A stretch of 64,000 bases of DNA. It comes from Oceanobacillus arenosus (GTDB taxonomy: Bacteria; Bacillota; Bacilli; Bacillales; Amphibacillaceae). Shown here piece by piece: positions 61,619 through 64,000 of the stretch; the first letter of the stretch is position 1; every line of letters starts with the position of its first letter. The DNA lies in assembly GCF_003369575.1 (NCBI RefSeq), contig NZ_PIOC01000019.1:6082-70081 (forward strand), read 5' to 3'. The notes beneath the pieces are model-generated. The model did no database searches. It saw only the letters and a list, made by a program, of their open reading frames with translations, and had not been told where the DNA came from. The position numbers and the translations under genes were made by a program.

Positions 61619-62635
61619 ATGACAAAGAAATTTAAGCGTTTTTTAAGTGTTCTTTTTATAGTAGGTATTGCTCTAGTTATTGCTGCTTGCGGTTCTAGTA
61701 GTACATCTTCAGAAGGAGAAAGTGGAAAGAGTAGTGGTGGAAATGGTGAACAAATCTTTGTTAGTATTGGTACTTCAAGTGCTTCAGGTACTTTCCATAT
61801 AATTGGAGGAGCATTAGCGGATATATGGACTGAAGAACTTGAAAATGTTACAGCAACAGCACGTACCGCTCCTGGATCATCTGCTGAAAACGTACCGATG
61901 TTACAGGAACAACAAATTGAAGTAGCTACTTTAACTTCAGAGCAAGCGCACTTTGGTTATCGTGGTGGTGAACTCTATGATGAACGCTTTGAAGGGTTAC
62001 GGGCAATAAGTGGTGGACATATTGGAGAATTGCAAATTATCGCGAATGCAGATAATGGAATTGAATCAATAGCAGATTTAGAAGGTAAAAGAATTGGTAA
62101 AGGGGCACCAGGGAGTACGTCAGAATCGATGGCATATTTAGTAATGGAAGCATATGGAATTGAGGATTGGACACCAGTAGATGGAAGCAATGCGGACGAC
62201 TTTAATAACCTACGTGATGGAAACGTGGATGCAGTATTTTCACCACTAGGTGCACCAACACCAGGTATTATGGAATTGGATGCTGTAATGAATCTGAATT
62301 TCCTTCCAATTGATGATGATAAAGCGGAAGCAATTGTAAAAGATAGACCATACTTCTTTAAAGCGACAGTAGATGCTGGAGCTTATAATTCATTAGAAGA
62401 AGATTATAATACCATTGCATATGGTACAGTGATTGCAACAAGTGCAGACATGGATGAAGATTTAATCTATGATTTATCCAAACTTCTTTACGAATCAACT
62501 GATCGTCTGGCAGGGATCCATGCACAAGGAAGCTTTTATAGTTTAGAAAATGCAACGACAGGGGTTACGATCCCTTACCATAAGGGGGCAGCTAAATATT
62601 TGGAAGAACAAGGGATTGAAGTGGAATCCGAATGA
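61619..62635 (+). CDS. TAXI-family TRAP transporter solute-binding lipoprotein
   Basis: The 338-residue precursor has a signal peptide with lipobox IAACGSS (Cys about residue 25) and a Ser/Gly-rich linker. The mature part has SIGTSSASGTFHIIGGALAD, QQIEVATLTSEQAHFGYRGG and LEGKRIGKGAPGSTSESMAY, typical of the TAXI (TRAP-associated extracytoplasmic) solute receptors. It binds an organic acid outside and delivers it to the membrane component encoded next. GGAGTG precedes the ATG. Confidence 0.93.
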   Translation: MTKKFKRFLSVLFIVGIALVIAACGSSSTSSEGESGKSSGGNGEQIFVSIGTSSASGTFHIIGGALADIWTEELENVTATARTAPGSSAENVPMLQEQQIEVATLTSEQAHFGYRGGELYDERFEGLRAISGGHIGELQIIANADNGIESIADLEGKRIGKGAPGSTSESMAYLVMEAYGIEDWTPVDGSNADDFNNLRDGNVDAVFSPLGAPTPGIMELDAVMNLNFLPIDDDKAEAIVKDRPYFFKATVDAGAYNSLEEDYNTIAYGTVIATSADMDEDLIYDLSKLLYESTDRLAGIHAQGSFYSLENATTGVTIPYHKGAAKYLEEQGIEVESE

Positions 62636-62739
62636 ATTCTATAAAACTAACTATGTATGTAAAATATGGATTGAAAGAATAAATAAATGTATAATTCCTT
62701 CACTTCGAAATACTCAATAAAATTTGCGGAGGTGGACAA

Positions 62740-64000
62740 ATGAAAAAAATCATATTAATTGTTGCCGTGTTAATGAGTATGTTCCACATGTATACAGCCT
62801 TTTTTGGAGTGTTTCCAGGAATGCAACAGTCGGCCATTCACTTATTCTTTGCATTGACACTTTTATACACAATGACCTGGGAAAATAATGTAGGAAAAAA
62901 ATGGTGGTACCATTCCTACAAAATTGTACTCTTAGTATTAGCGATTTCTTCTGGTTTGTATATCGTTATTGTTGATATGTTTAGAACTGGAAGCATAACC
63001 TCTGTTAGCCCAATGGATATGTTTTTTGGATTGATTATGATTCTGATTGTATTAGATGCGACCAGGGTAAAAATGGGCTGGGCACTTCCTATTATTGCTG
63101 GTGTGGGTATTATTTATACAATGGTAGGTCCATATCTTGGAGGTATCTTTGCTCATCGTGGATTTTCCCTTGAACAGATGGTCCAACAGTTTTATTTATA
63201 TACAGAAGGAATATATGGTACTCCATTAATGATTGCAGGAAGCTATGTCATTATATTCCTCATTTTAGGGGCATTTTTAGAAGTCTCTGGTGGAGGGAAA
63301 TTTTATATTGATCTAGCAAATTCGATCTTCGGAAGATTTAGAGGTGGACCAGCTAAAATTGCAGTTATAGCCAGTGCTTTATTTGGAAGTATTAATGGAA
63401 CAGCAGTGGCAAACGTTGTGAGTACGGGTAACCTAACAATCCCTCTGATGAAAAAAGTGGGTTATCCTTCACATAAAGCGGGTGCAATTGAATCAGTTGC
63501 ATCCTCTGGTGGGCAAATTATGCCACCTGTAATGGGCGCCTCTGTGTTTATCATGGCACAGATGATTGGGCGACCTTACGTGGAAATAATGCTTGCTGCA
63601 GCTATCCCAGCCATATTGTATTTCTTAGCAGTTTACTTGAATGTAGATATAGAGTCAGTAAAAGAACAAGTCAAGAAAATACCTAGGAGTGAAACACCTA
63701 GATTAATGGGGGTTCTAAAAGACGGGTGGATACACTTTATTCCTATCCTAGTACTTCTCTACTTCTTGATGATTCAGCAATCTTCCCCAATGAGATCTGC
63801 ATTTTGGAGTATTGTTGCTGTTTTTGTAGTTACTGTAATTAGAAAGAAAACAAGAATGAGTCTAAAGCAAATTATAAAAGGTTTAGAGGATGGGGCAAAG
63901 AGTTCCGTTGTTGTAGCTTTGGCTACAGCTACTGCAGGTATAATTATTGGAGTGTTTAATTTAACAGGACTTGGTTCCAATCTATCTAGAATCATTGTTC
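62740..64000 (+). CDS. Fused TRAP transporter permease (4TM/12TM), partial
   Basis: GGAGGTGG lies before ATG 62740; the frame stays open to the end of the window, so the C terminus is missing (at least 420 residues). The N-terminal part is a short 4-TM-like region; from about 150 the DctM-like domain follows: GAFLEVSGGGKFYIDLANSI, NGTAVANVVSTGNLTIPLMK, AIESVASSGGQIMPPVMGAS. It is the membrane part of a TAXI-TRAP transporter, sodium-driven by analogy. Directly after the TAXI receptor, so same operon. Confidence 0.92.
   Translation, partial: MKKIILIVAVLMSMFHMYTAFFGVFPGMQQSAIHLFFALTLLYTMTWENNVGKKWWYHSYKIVLLVLAISSGLYIVIVDMFRTGSITSVSPMDMFFGLIMILIVLDATRVKMGWALPIIAGVGIIYTMVGPYLGGIFAHRGFSLEQMVQQFYLYTEGIYGTPLMIAGSYVIIFLILGAFLEVSGGGKFYIDLANSIFGRFRGGPAKIAVIASALFGSINGTAVANVVSTGNLTIPLMKKVGYPSHKAGAIESVASSGGQIMPPVMGASVFIMAQMIGRPYVEIMLAAAIPAILYFLAVYLNVDIESVKEQVKKIPRSETPRLMGVLKDGWIHFIPILVLLYFLMIQQSSPMRSAFWSIVAVFVVTVIRKKTRMSLKQIIKGLEDGAKSSVVVALATATAGIIIGVFNLTGLGSNLSRIIV

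Noticed and set aside
1-64000. tRNA or rRNA genes, prophage structural genes, plasmid origin
   Set aside because: No cloverleaf, rRNA core sequence, terminase, capsid or tail gene was recognised by reading; a tRNAscan and phage search would settle it.

Overview
The window reads as a chromosome segment of a low-GC Bacillaceae bacterium. Support for this: AGGAGG-type ribosome sites, YolD, YtrA-type GntR and MerR/CPBP genes, a GeoCas9-like type II-C CRISPR locus, IS3 and IS1182 remnants, and a PdaA/B-like polysaccharide deacetylase. No rRNA or tRNA gene was seen. Genus and species cannot be fixed from the sequence alone.

Layout. 1-6.5 kb: remnants, two CPBP membrane proteases, a beta-helix surface protein, a divergent SDR/TetR pair and small proteins. 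6.8-14.6 kb: a complete four-gene Wadjet (SMC-like) anti-plasmid system in the order jetD-jetA-jetB-jetC, with every junction overlapping. 14.7-25.5 kb: a patchwork of broken toxin-antitoxin, hydrolase and DUF4268 genes, TetR, aldo/keto reductase, an SOS-type yolD operon, a YtrA/ABC operon, a NERD protein and a lipoprotein. 25.7-28.4 kb: a phage-like replication module (excisionase-like HTH, DnaD-type initiator, G39P-like loader, DnaB-like helicase) with no visible integrase. 28.6-35.1 kb: a type II-C CRISPR system with tracrRNA, cas9, cas1, cas2 and 25 identical repeats. 35.3-46.3 kb: a BREX type 1 core (brxA, brxB, brxC, pglX, pglZ) without brxL. In place of brxL lies a DUF262 stub cut by a palindromic repeat that itself carries an IS3-family element. 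49-52.2 kb: a two-gene operon of a STAND-type NTPase with TPR-like repeats and a metallo-beta-lactamase-fold protein, an undescribed candidate defence pair. 52.7-53.5 kb: polysaccharide deacetylase. 54.9 kb to the end: a catabolic operon with paired acyl-CoA dehydrogenases, enoyl-CoA hydratase, class III CoA-transferase, aldehyde dehydrogenase, SDR, and a TAXI-type TRAP transporter cut by the window end.

The central 46 kb is a defence island: Wadjet acts on plasmids, Cas9 on nucleic acids matching its spacers, and BREX uses methylation-based discrimination. The STAND/MBL pair is a candidate fourth layer by position and architecture only. A family of roughly 70-bp palindromic, MITE-like repeats recurs across the island in full and half copies and marks several junctions. 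The right-hand catabolic operon looks like ordinary chromosomal metabolism: an imported organic acid is made a CoA thioester and taken through beta-oxidation-type steps. Its substrate cannot be read from the sequence.
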